Below are positions 7,646 through 14,931 of a stretch of 40,774 nucleotides of DNA, piece by piece. The DNA is from Pseudomonadota bacterium. GTDB lineage: Bacteria; Pseudomonadota; Alphaproteobacteria; Rhizobiales; Beijerinckiaceae. The position numbers were made by a program, and so were the translations under genes. The notes beneath the pieces are model-generated. The model had not been told where the DNA came from, searched no databases, and worked only from the letters and a program-made list of their open reading frames with translations. How positions within the stretch are numbered: position 1 is the first letter of the stretch; each line of letters starts with the position of its first letter. The stretch covers positions 1-40,774 of the forward strand of contig JAJZGX010000010.1 in assembly GCA_021804825.1 (NCBI GenBank), written 5' to 3'.

Positions 7646-8038
7646 ATGAAGTCGCGTGATGCCATTCTCCGCCTCAAGCGGTTCCAGGTCGAGGAAAGTC
7701 GACGCCGTGTCGTGCAACTGGAGACCATGATTGCGGAATTTTCGCGCATGGCTCTGGAGCTCAACCGTGAGATCGCCAATGAGGAGACCCGCACCGGCAA
7801 TACCGATCCGGCGCATTTCGCTTATTCCACTTACGCCCGTGCGGCGCGGGCGCGGCGGGATAATCTGAAGAATTCTGCCACGGATCTCGGCAGCCAGCTC
7901 GAAGATGCCAAGGCACGCCTCGCCGAAGCCCACGAGGAATTGAGCAAAGCCCAGGGGCTTGAAAGCCGTGAAAAGGGCAACGAGGCCCAGCGCGACGACA
8001 ATTCGGCCCCGGGTGCTGCGCGTTTGGCACGCATGTAA
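7646..8038 (+). CDS. fliJ: FliJ-like flagellar export protein
   Basis: A 130-residue, highly charged, almost wholly helical protein. The start MKSRDAILRLKRFQVEESRRR is chosen because GAGGAG lies 9 nt upstream; longer in-frame starts give cysteine-rich non-helical sequence without a ribosome-binding site. The N-terminal R-L-K-R-F-x-V-x-E-x-x-R-R pattern and a long coiled coil (about 10-110) match the FliJ family, the soluble cofactor that couples export substrates to the FliI ATPase of the flagellar secretion system. It is divergent from ctrA, in keeping with CtrA control of flagellar genes, but no fliI or other flagellar gene is in the window. The polar, alanine-rich tail (NDNSAPGAARLARM) is not conserved. 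Confidence 0.8.
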   Translation: MKSRDAILRLKRFQVEESRRRVVQLETMIAEFSRMALELNREIANEETRTGNTDPAHFAYSTYARAARARRDNLKNSATDLGSQLEDAKARLAEAHEELSKAQGLESREKGNEAQRDDNSAPGAARLARM

Positions 8039-8079
8039 GCAGCGCTTGACAGACACAATCTGGTTTTTACAACACAAAC

Positions 8080-8120
8080 CAACCGGAGCTGGGCAAAAAC
8101 TGCCCCGCGCCGGTTGTTTC
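8080..8120 (+). terminator. Compound hairpin downstream of fliJ (possible terminator)
   Basis: An outer stem CAACCGG (8080-8086) / CCGGTTG (8110-8116) encloses an inner stem GGGCA / TGCCC, followed by TTTCTTG. Position 42 bp after the fliJ stop fits a terminator, though the T-run is interrupted. Confidence 0.5.
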
Positions 8121-8192
8121 TTGTCGGACATTCATATGTGCAACTATATGAAATATATGACTTTTAACATATCTCAAGGTTAATTTTTAAGC

Positions 8193-8207
8193 TTAAGCCA
8201 ATGTTAA
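8193..8207 (+). promoter_or_regulatory. CtrA-type binding site (TTAA-N7-TTAA)
   Basis: TTAAGCCAATGTTAA is an exact match to the TTAA-N7-TTAA core of CtrA sites, followed by AAC-like AC after one extra A. It lies in a markedly AT-rich stretch 77 bp before the porin ATG, with further TTAA half-sites at 8164, 8180 and 8187. CtrA is encoded 1 kb away. Binding is inferred. Confidence 0.55.
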
Positions 8208-8283
8208 ACATTACTAGGCAGTGTCGGGGCTGTTGATCACTGCCAGCAGCACAGGCTCTGGCCTTTCTAAAAGGATGTTTGAG

Positions 8284-9180
8284 ATGGGCTTGTACCGTGC
8301 CCTTGCCGTTGCTGCGACAGCCGCAGTCGCCTTTAGCGGGATGGCCCGCGCCGCCGATCTGCTACCGCCGCCACCACCGCCCGCACCCTATGTCGCCCCC
8401 TATGAAGCCAGTGATTCAGGCTGGTATCTGCGCGGCGATGTCGGGGTTGGCATGACGCACCTGTCATCCTTCAATCCGACGTTTCCGGGGCCGGGAACGG
8501 TCACTGGCGCGGGTATCGATTTCGCGTCCATCGGAAGCGGTGCCTATATTGATGGTGGTGTCGGCTACCAGTTCAACAATTGGTTCAGAGCGGACGTCAC
8601 GGCGGAATATCGGGCGAGCACGCAATTTCGTGGCTCGGAAAGCTATACCGGCACTCAGGCAGGCCCGCCAGCGACTTATACTGGCCATGATTACTATACA
8701 TCGTCCATCGCCCACACGATTGCCCTCATGAACGGCTATGTTGATCTTGGCACATGGAGCCGGCTGACCCCCTATATCGGCGCTGGTATCGGCATGTCCT
8801 ACAATATGGTGAGCGGCCTGACCGACATCGGCTATGGCAGCAGCGGCACGACCGGCCAAGGCAATGGCGGCGGCGGTTTTGCCTCCGATCACGGCAATCT
8901 CAGCTTCGCATGGGCGCTGATGGCAGGGCTTGATTACCGCGTGAACAGCAACCTCAAGCTGGAATTGGGCTATCGCTATCTGAACATGGGTCGAACCAAA
9001 TCGGCATCCATCGTCTGCCAGGGCGTTGCGCCCGCGACCTGCCCGAACGAGATCCAGAGCTACACCCTGTCCTCGCACGATCTGCATCTCGGCATGCTCT
9101 GGACCTTCGGTGGCGAAGAACATGCGCAGCCAGTGGCTTGGGAACCGGCCCCGCAGGAGCCGATCGTCAAGCGCTTCTGA
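8284..9180 (+). CDS. Outer membrane beta-barrel protein (Omp25/31 family)
   Basis: A 298-residue porin-like protein. The start MGLYRALAV follows AAGGATG and opens a signal peptide with an ARA-A cleavage site near residue 23. A short proline tract (PPPPPPAPY) comes next, then the GWYLRGDVGVG first strand typical of Omp25/Omp31 proteins of the Hyphomicrobiales. Aromatic-alternating barrel strands follow, for example GAYIDGGVGYQFNNWFRADVTAEYR, LTPYIGAGIGMSYN and LKLELGYRYLNMG. The barrel ends with LHLGMLWTF; an extra hydrophilic tail ends in a C-terminal Phe, the usual BAM recognition residue. It probably contributes to envelope stability. A CtrA-type site upstream suggests cell-cycle control. 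Confidence 0.9.
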   Translation: MGLYRALAVAATAAVAFSGMARAADLLPPPPPPAPYVAPYEASDSGWYLRGDVGVGMTHLSSFNPTFPGPGTVTGAGIDFASIGSGAYIDGGVGYQFNNWFRADVTAEYRASTQFRGSESYTGTQAGPPATYTGHDYYTSSIAHTIALMNGYVDLGTWSRLTPYIGAGIGMSYNMVSGLTDIGYGSSGTTGQGNGGGGFASDHGNLSFAWALMAGLDYRVNSNLKLELGYRYLNMGRTKSASIVCQGVAPATCPNEIQSYTLSSHDLHLGMLWTFGGEEHAQPVAWEPAPQEPIVKRF

Positions 9181-9192
9181 ACACAGCGCCTG

Positions 9193-9207
9193 TTCGATAT
9201 TATCGAA
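9193..9207. repeat. Perfect 7-1-7 palindrome after the porin gene
   Basis: TTCGATATTATCGAA begins 12 bp after the porin stop and immediately precedes a strong terminator. It may form an extra hairpin in the transcript's 3' end or act as a protein site; nothing more is visible. Confidence 0.4.
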
Positions 9208-9215
9208 TTTCACCG

Positions 9216-9250
9216 AACGCGGGCCTTTGCAGGGCCCGCGTTTTCATTTT
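9216..9250 (+). terminator. Intrinsic terminator of the porin gene
   Basis: A 10-bp GC-rich stem (AACGCGGGCC with GGCCCGCGTT), 7-nt loop, followed by a T-rich tract TTTTCATTTT. Well placed 36 bp after the stop codon. Confidence 0.88.
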
Positions 9251-9317
9251 GCCTTAACCTTCGCCCGCGCCCGCGACAAGTTCGCGCTTGACGGCGGGGC
9301 GATACTGGCCTATCCGC

Positions 9318-9372
9318 GGCGCCGGGACACTTCCCCCCAACGGGAAGCGCCCATCTGAAAGGATGGTCAGAA
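9318..9372 (+). ncRNA. Structured leader of serC (candidate serC RNA motif)
   Basis: Two successive hairpins abut the serC start. The first has an inner stem CTTCCC (9330-9335) / GGGAAG (9342-9347) inside GGCG/CGCC. The second has CCATC (9351-9355) / GATGG (9362-9366) and encloses the GAAAGGA ribosome-binding site in its loop and 3' arm. A conserved mRNA leader called the serC motif is known from alphaproteobacteria upstream of serC-serA; location and two-hairpin layout agree, but the consensus was not aligned. Sequestration of the ribosome-binding site would let folding set translation. Confidence 0.55.
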
Positions 9373-10545
9373 ATGACGAATACAATGCCCGGTCAGCGGC
9401 CGGTTAACCCGCAATTTTCTTCCGGCCCCTGCGCGAAGCGCCCCGGCTGGTCTGTTGAAGCCCTCAAGGATGCAGCGCTTGGTCGCTCACACCGGGCTTC
9501 CATCGGCAAAAACAAACTCAAGAAAGCCATTGATCTCACCCGCAAGGTGCTCGAAGTGCCTGCCGATTACCGCATCGGCATCGTGCCGGCTTCTGACACT
9601 GGCGCTGTGGAAATGGCCTTGTGGAGCCTGCTCGGCGCGCGTGGCGTCGATATGGTCGCTTGGGAAAGCTTTGGTGAAGGCTGGGTTTCAGATGTGCTGA
9701 AGCAGCTCAAGGTGAAAGACGCCCGCAAGCTGACAGCGCCCTATGGCGAAATTGTCGATCTCACTTCGATCAATTTTGATTCTGATGTCGTGTTCACCTG
9801 GAACGGCACCACCTCCGGCGTGCGTGTCCCCGATGCCGATTTCATCCCGGCGGACCGCAAGGGCCTGACCATCTGCGATGCCACCTCGGCGGCCTTTGCG
9901 CAGCAACTCGATTTCAGCAAGCTCGATGTCGTCACCTTCTCGTGGCAGAAGGTGCTGGGCGGCGAGGCCGCGCATGGCGTGATCATTTTGGGGCCGCGCG
10001 CCGTCGAGCGGTTGCTCAGCTACACCCCGGCCTGGCCGATGCCGAAAATTTTCCGCCTCGCCTCGGGTGGCAAGCTGATTGAAGGCATTTTTTCGGGCGA
10101 AACCATCAACACACCTTCGATGCTGTGCGTCGAGGATTATCTTGATGCGCTGAATTGGGGCGAAAGCGTCGGCGGGCTGAAGGGCCTGGTGGCGCGCGCT
10201 GACGCCAATGCCAAGGTGCTGGCCGACTGGGTGGCAAAGACGCCTTGGGTCGAACATCTTGCCCGCGTTCCGGAAACCCGCTCCAATACCAGCGTCTGTC
10301 TGAAAGTGGTTGATCCGGCGGTGACCGGTCTCGCCCCCGAGGCGCAAGCCGCCTTCACCAAGGGCCTTGCCTCGGCGCTGGAGAAGGAAAAGGTGGCATT
10401 CGACATCGGTGCCTACCGCGACGCCCCCCCGGGCCTGCGCATCTGGTGCGGCGCGACGGTGGAATCATCGGATGTCGCTGCGCTGACGCATTGGCTCGAC
10501 TGGGCCTTCGCCAACGAAAAAGCCAAGCTGCTTCAGGCCGCCTGA
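9373..10545 (+). CDS. serC: Phosphoserine aminotransferase
   Basis: A 390-residue PLP enzyme of class V aminotransferase fold. It converts 3-phosphohydroxypyruvate and glutamate to 3-phosphoserine and 2-oxoglutarate, the second step of serine biosynthesis; it may also serve pyridoxine synthesis. The sequence follows the longer alphaproteobacterial/archaeal PSAT type ([12 protein letters not shown], then [14 protein letters not shown]), not the E. coli type. The Schiff-base lysine is Lys193 in [13 protein letters not shown]. Asp169 in the [10 protein letters not shown] segment should pair with the pyridine nitrogen. GAAAGGA lies 9 nt upstream of the ATG. serA follows, separated by 248 bp containing a palindromic repeat. 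Confidence 0.96.
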   Translation: MTNTMPGQRPVNPQFSSGPCAKRPGWSVEALKDAALGRSHRASIGKNKLKKAIDLTRKVLEVPADYRIGIVPASDTGAVEMALWSLLGARGVDMVAWESFGEGWVSDVLKQLKVKDARKLTAPYGEIVDLTSINFDSDVVFTWNGTTSGVRVPDADFIPADRKGLTICDATSAAFAQQLDFSKLDVVTFSWQKVLGGEAAHGVIILGPRAVERLLSYTPAWPMPKIFRLASGGKLIEGIFSGETINTPSMLCVEDYLDALNWGESVGGLKGLVARADANAKVLADWVAKTPWVEHLARVPETRSNTSVCLKVVDPAVTGLAPEAQAAFTKGLASALEKEKVAFDIGAYRDAPPGLRIWCGATVESSDVAALTHWLDWAFANEKAKLLQAA

Positions 10546-10613
10546 CGCTTGTTTTTGCACAGCGCCGCTCCGGCTAACACCATTGGTGTGAAGCCAAGAG
10601 CGCGCCGTGCGCG

Positions 10614-10718
10614 GTCATTGCGCGGAGCTGGGCGACAAAGCAACCCAGGGGCCTCGGAGATTGCTATGACGTTGATTTCTCGAACCCTCTGGTTTGCTTC
10701 GCTAGCGTTCGCAATGAC
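10614..10718. repeat. Diverged copy of the 105-bp palindromic repeat
   Basis: Begins GTCATTGCGCGGAGC and ends TTCGCAATGAC, forming inverted terminal arms with GACAAAGCAACCCAGGGG opposite CCCTCTGGTTTGCTTCGC. It matches the three copies near 27 kb at both arms, but its centre differs (TATGACGTTGATTTC). A GATGGTCGCACACA tail follows, as in two of the other copies. It sits between serC and serA, so a polycistronic mRNA would carry a long hairpin here. Confidence 0.88.
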
Positions 10719-10793
10719 GAATGATGGTCGCACACAAGCGTCGCTGGTGTGAGTCATTGATCTTTTCCCCCTCACCTTCTCAAGGATAATCCC

Positions 10794-12377
10794 ATGCCCC
10801 GCGTTCTCATTTCCGATGCGCTTTCGCCTGCCGCCATTCAGATTTTCAAGGATCATGGCGTCGAGGTCGATTTTCAGCCCGAGCTTGGCAAGGACAAGGA
10901 CAAACTCGCCGCCGTCATCGGCCAATATGATGGCCTCGCCATTCGTTCCGCCACCAAGGTGACAGCGAAAATCCTTGAAAATGCGACCAATCTGAAGGTC
11001 ATTGGCCGGGCCGGCATCGGCGTCGACAATGTCGATATTCCGGCGGCTACGGCGCGCGGCGTCATCGTCATGAACACACCGTTCGGCAATTCCATCACCA
11101 CCGCCGAGCACGCCATCGCGATGATGTTCGCACTGGCGCGGCAGATCCCGGCGGCGGACATTTCCACCCAGGCCGGCAAGTGGGAGAAGAACCGCTTCAT
11201 GGGTGTCGAACTCACGGGCAAGGTGCTCGGCATCATCGGTTGCGGCAATATCGGCTCGATTGTCGCAGAGCGCGGCATCGGCCTGAAAATGCGGGTGATT
11301 GCCTATGATCCGTTCCTGACACCGGAGCGGGCGCTGGATATCGGGGTCGAGAAGGTCGAACTCGACCAGTTGCTGGCCCGCGCCGATGTCATCACGCTGC
11401 ACACGCCCATGACACCGCAGACCAAGAACATCCTGTCGGCAGAAAATATCGCGAAAACCAAAAAGGGCGTGCGCATCATCAATTGCGCGCGTGGTGGCCT
11501 GGTTGACGAGGTTGCCTTGCGGGCAGCGCTCGATTCCGGGCATGTCGCCGGTGCCGCCTTTGACGTGTTCGTCGAGGAACCGGCCAAGGCCAACCCGCTG
11601 TTCAACCATCCGAATGTGGTGTGCACGCCGCATCTGGGCGCGGCCACGACCGAAGCGCAGGAAAATGTCGCGCTGCAGGTTGCAGAACAGATGTCGGATT
11701 ATCTGATGCGCGGGGCGATATCCAACGCTGTCAATTTCCCGTCGATCACCGCCGAAGAAGCGCCGAAGCTGAAGCCGTTCATCGCGCTGGCTGAAAAGCT
11801 CGGTTCCTTTGCCGGCCAACTCACCGAGACAAGCCTGCACAAGGTGACGATCCGCTATGAAGGCCAGGTGGCAGGTCTCAAGACCAAAGCCCTCACCGCG
11901 GCTGCCATTGCCGGCCTGCTGCGCCCGCTGCTGTCGGATGTGAATGTCGTTTCCGCCCCGATCGTTGCCAAGGAACGTGGCATCATGATCGATGAAGTGA
12001 CGCGCGCCGCCGATGGCGATTATGAATCGCTGATCACGCTCGAAGTGGCGACAGACAAGCAGGTGCGTGCGGTGTCGGGCACGGTGCTGCATGATGGCCG
12101 CGCCCGGATCATTTCGATCAAGGGTATCAAGGTCGATGCCGAATTTGCGCCGGAAATGATCTATGTCACCAATGAAGACAAGCCGGGCTTTATCGGGCGC
12201 TTTGCCGGTCTGCTCGGTGATGCTGGCGTGAATATCGCCACATTCGCTCTGGGCCGCGACGAACAGGGCGGCTCGGCGATTGCGCTGGTGGAAGTCGATG
12301 GTGCTGTGCCCGAAGCCGTGCTCACCAAGGTGCGGGCACTGCCGGGCGTGAAGCAGGTGAAGGCGCTGTCATTCTGA
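10794..12377 (+). CDS. serA: D-3-phosphoglycerate dehydrogenase
   Basis: A 527-residue long-form PGDH catalysing the first committed step of serine synthesis, oxidation of 3-phosphoglycerate with NAD. The NAD-binding glycine motif is GIIGCGNIG at 146-154. The catalytic Arg lies in NCARGG near 232, and the catalytic His in [13 protein letters not shown] near 280. An intervening domain (about 320-450) and a C-terminal ACT domain (from [20 protein letters not shown]) complete the type I architecture, allowing allosteric control. CTCAAGGATAATCCC precedes the ATG. Its 3' end overlaps the convergent ispG by 9 bp. Confidence 0.97.
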   Translation: MPRVLISDALSPAAIQIFKDHGVEVDFQPELGKDKDKLAAVIGQYDGLAIRSATKVTAKILENATNLKVIGRAGIGVDNVDIPAATARGVIVMNTPFGNSITTAEHAIAMMFALARQIPAADISTQAGKWEKNRFMGVELTGKVLGIIGCGNIGSIVAERGIGLKMRVIAYDPFLTPERALDIGVEKVELDQLLARADVITLHTPMTPQTKNILSAENIAKTKKGVRIINCARGGLVDEVALRAALDSGHVAGAAFDVFVEEPAKANPLFNHPNVVCTPHLGAATTEAQENVALQVAEQMSDYLMRGAISNAVNFPSITAEEAPKLKPFIALAEKLGSFAGQLTETSLHKVTIRYEGQVAGLKTKALTAAAIAGLLRPLLSDVNVVSAPIVAKERGIMIDEVTRAADGDYESLITLEVATDKQVRAVSGTVLHDGRARIISIKGIKVDAEFAPEMIYVTNEDKPGFIGRFAGLLGDAGVNIATFALGRDEQGGSAIALVEVDGAVPEAVLTKVRALPGVKQVKALSF

Positions 12378-13643
12378 CGGTACTGATTCGGCACTGCCAA
12401 AGCGCCGCACGATGTAATCTTGCACCATCGCCTTGAAATCATGGGCGATGGTGAGGCCGCGCAAGGTCGCGGCCTTTTTGCCGTCGATGAACACCGGTGC
12501 GACCGGGGTTTCACCGGTGCCCGGCAATGATATGCCGATATCGGCGTGCTTGCTCTCGCCGGGGCCGTTGACGATGCAACCCATGACAGCGACATTCAGG
12601 GCCTCGACCCCTGGATAAAGCTGCTTCCAAGTGGGCATCGAAGCGCGGATATGGTCCTGAATGTCGCGGGCCAGTTCCTGAAACACGGTCGAAGTGGTGC
12701 GCCCGCAGCCGGGGCAAGCGGCGACCAGCGGCACAAAGGTGCGAAAACCCATGGTTTGCAGCAATTCCTGCGCGACCGTGACTTCCAGCGTGCGATCACC
12801 GCCCGGTTCCGGCGTCAGCGAGACACGGATGGTGTCGCCAATCCCCTGCTGCAACAGAATGCCCATGGCAGCGGAAGACGCGACAATGCCCTTTGAACCC
12901 ATGCCGGCCTCCGTCAGGCCGAGATGCAGCGCATAATCGCTGCGCGCCGCGAGCATCTGGTAGACCCCTATCAGGTCCTGCACCGCCGAGACCTTGGCGG
13001 AAAGAATGATGCGTTCGCGTGCGAGACCCATGGTCTCCGCCTGCCCTGCCGACAGCAGCGCCGAGCGCACCATGGCTTCGCGCATCACCGCGCGGGCCGG
13101 CAAGGGCTGGGCGGCGCTGGCATTCTCGTCCATCAGGCTGGTGAGCAGTTCCTGATCGAGCGACCCCCAATTGGCACCAATGCGCACAGCCTTGTCGTGG
13201 CGAATCGCCAATTCGATGATCTGGCTGAATTGCTTGTCGCGCTTCTTGCCGAAGCCGACATTGCCGGGATTGATGCGGTATTTGGCCAAAGCTTCGGCGC
13301 AGGCGGGATGCTCGCTCAGCAGCGTATGGCCGATATAGTGGAAATCACCTATCAGCGGCACATGAATACCGCGCTTGGCGAGGCCATCGCGAATGTGCGG
13401 CACAGCGGCAGCGGCCTCGGTGCGATCAACCGTGATGCGCACCATCTCCGAACCGGCCCGCACCAGCGCAGCGACTTGCGCCACGGTCGCGGCAATGTCG
13501 GCCGTGTCGGTATTGGTCATGGATTGCACGACAATCGGCGCGCCGCCACCAATGGCGACCGCGTCCTTGCCATGGCCCACGACGACCTCGCGGCTGTGAT
13601 GGCGCGCTGCTGGCATGGCGGCGGAGTTGACAGGGATGTTCAT
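12369..13643 (-). CDS. ispG: 4-hydroxy-3-methylbut-2-en-1-yl diphosphate synthase (flavodoxin)
   Basis: A 424-residue enzyme of the MEP isoprenoid pathway, converting MEcPP to HMBPP. The start [10 protein letters not shown] is chosen for its AGGTC-type ribosome-binding site and because the longer in-frame extension ([12 protein letters not shown]) is unlike the family. The TIM barrel opens with [15 protein letters not shown]. The [4Fe-4S] ligands are visible as Cys310 and Cys313 (CPGCGR) and Cys356 (GCIVNGPGE), with Glu363 completing the site. Length matches the bacterial form without the extra plant domain. Convergent with serA and monocistronic in appearance. Confidence 0.96.
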   Translation of the reverse strand: MNIPVNSAAMPAARHHSREVVVGHGKDAVAIGGGAPIVVQSMTNTDTADIAATVAQVAALVRAGSEMVRITVDRTEAAAAVPHIRDGLAKRGIHVPLIGDFHYIGHTLLSEHPACAEALAKYRINPGNVGFGKKRDKQFSQIIELAIRHDKAVRIGANWGSLDQELLTSLMDENASAAQPLPARAVMREAMVRSALLSAGQAETMGLARERIILSAKVSAVQDLIGVYQMLAARSDYALHLGLTEAGMGSKGIVASSAAMGILLQQGIGDTIRVSLTPEPGGDRTLEVTVAQELLQTMGFRTFVPLVAACPGCGRTTSTVFQELARDIQDHIRASMPTWKQLYPGVEALNVAVMGCIVNGPGESKHADIGISLPGTGETPVAPVFIDGKKAATLRGLTIAHDFKAMVQDYIVRRFGSAESVPSE

Positions 13644-13776
13644 CTTTGACCTCGTGCAGGACAGACGCTGATGGCTTTGCGTCTTTGTTGCCAAGAATAG
13701 CAAGCTTGCAGGCGTTGCGCCATGGCAGGGGTGCTCTATGTTACCTCTGATGCCAAGGCTTTACGTGGAGGGGGCC

Positions 13777-14313
13777 ATGCGGTGGTGGACGATTCTGGCA
13801 GGAGTCCTTGCCCTTTTTCTGGCGCAGCCCCCGCACGCCGCCGCGCAAACGTGCTTTCGCGTCTGCCTGAAAACCAAACTCGATTCTGACGGGCTCACAG
13901 ACGATGACATTCGCAATCGCATGGATAGCTGCCGGGATGCCTGCGAGCGCCGAACCAAGGCCGGCCTTGGCGGCAAAGTCGTCTCGTGTGCGCAGCACAA
14001 ACTGAATCGCGCGGATCTCGACAAGATCCGCAGCGCCAGCGCCGCGCCGCTCTCCTATGCCGGGGCGTTTACGTGGGATGTGACCAATGTGCTGAAGCAC
14101 AGGGTGATCCGCCGTGTCGACCTGATCACCCAGAACATGGAATTGCAGGATGTGGTCATGACGCTGGCTGGCACAGTGCCGCCCGGCGCCACGCAAACCC
14201 TGCTGTTTGATTCATCCCCCGGTGGCATTCCCAGTCTGGGCGTGACAACGCGCATCAAGGCGATTTATGCTTGCGCCTTGAGACATCGCCGGGGTCAGGA
14301 TGAAAATAAGTGA
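13777..14313 (+). CDS. Exported protein of unknown function with twin CX3C motif
   Basis: A 178-residue protein that I do not recognise. The start MRWWTILAGVLALFL follows GGAGGGGG and opens a signal peptide cleaved near AAAQ, so it is probably periplasmic. The mature N-terminus carries CFRVC, then 21 residues, then CRDAC, that is CX3C-X21-CX3C on a helical, charged segment. This is the spacing type that forms two disulfides in a helical hairpin; a further Cys pair lies at VVSC and IYAC. The C-terminal half has alternating strands (FTWDVTNVLKHRVIRRVDLITQNMEL) that look like a small beta-sandwich. It overlaps the next gene by 14 bp and so shares its transcript. Confidence 0.7.
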   Translation: MRWWTILAGVLALFLAQPPHAAAQTCFRVCLKTKLDSDGLTDDDIRNRMDSCRDACERRTKAGLGGKVVSCAQHKLNRADLDKIRSASAAPLSYAGAFTWDVTNVLKHRVIRRVDLITQNMELQDVVMTLAGTVPPGATQTLLFDSSPGGIPSLGVTTRIKAIYACALRHRRGQDENK

Positions 14314-14863
14314 GACGCGGATCATTCTGGTGCCAGGCCAAGGCGAGACCGGGGTGAACCACTGGCTGAGCCGCTGGCAGACAAAGCTCGCCACGGCGCG
14401 GCGCCTTCAGCCGCTGCATCAGGGGGTGAGCGCTTTGGCGCATGATGTCGCGGCCCTGCACAGGGTGGTGCACGACGAGCGCGATCTGCCAGTGGTGCTG
14501 GTCTGCCACGCTGCGGGATGTGATGTGGCGCTTCGGGCCGTGCATGACCTTCCACAGGGCCGGGTGCGCGGCGCTTTTCTGGTGGCGCCGCCCTCCGCGC
14601 GCGGCCAAAGCCATTCTGCAGCTGCCTTTGCGCCGGTGCCGCATGGCAAACTGCCCTTCCCGTCAGTGCTGGTCGCCAGCCGCAATGATCCCGCCGCCGA
14701 TTACGCCCGCAGCGAGGCGCTGGCCGGGGCTCTGGGCTCGAGCTTCGTCGATGCCGGGGAGGCGGGCGGGCTTGATGATGCGGCGGGTTTCGGGCCATGG
14801 CCCGAGGGTTTGCTGCGCTTTGGGACTTTCCTGCGCAGCCTTGGCCCGGCTTCCCCGGAGTGA
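14300..14863 (+). CDS. RBBP9/YdeN-like alpha/beta hydrolase, catalytic residues lost
   Basis: A 187-residue protein with clear RBBP9/YdeN fold signatures: LVPGQGETGVNHWLSRW at the N-terminus, a GAFLVAPPS strand, LPFPSVLVASRNDP at 118-131 and a GFGPWPEG C-terminal motif. The family nucleophile motif, normally HSLG, reads HAAG here (His70-Ala71-Ala72-Gly73), so the serine is alanine. The usual GHIN histidine segment reads GGLD (Gly157 at the His position). Asp130 remains. It is therefore probably not a serine hydrolase and may be a binding or scaffolding protein. The reading frame is intact with normal codon use. Translation is likely coupled to the upstream exported protein. Confidence 0.78.
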   Translation: MKISETRIILVPGQGETGVNHWLSRWQTKLATARRLQPLHQGVSALAHDVAALHRVVHDERDLPVVLVCHAAGCDVALRAVHDLPQGRVRGAFLVAPPSARGQSHSAAAFAPVPHGKLPFPSVLVASRNDPAADYARSEALAGALGSSFVDAGEAGGLDDAAGFGPWPEGLLRFGTFLRSLGPASPE

Positions 14864-14931
14864 AGCGCGCGGCTCGACGCATGGCGCCGCGGGCACAAAA
14901 ATGCTATGTCGGCATTTCTGGAGTGATGTTC

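Noticed and set aside
9288-9316. TTGACG-N17-TATCCG as the serC promoter
   Set aside because: It would start transcription inside the first leader hairpin, in conflict with the better-supported structured leader.
13644-13703. Longer N-terminus for ispG (starting [12 protein letters not shown])
   Set aside because: The extension is unlike the family and an AGGTC-type ribosome-binding site favours the internal ATG.
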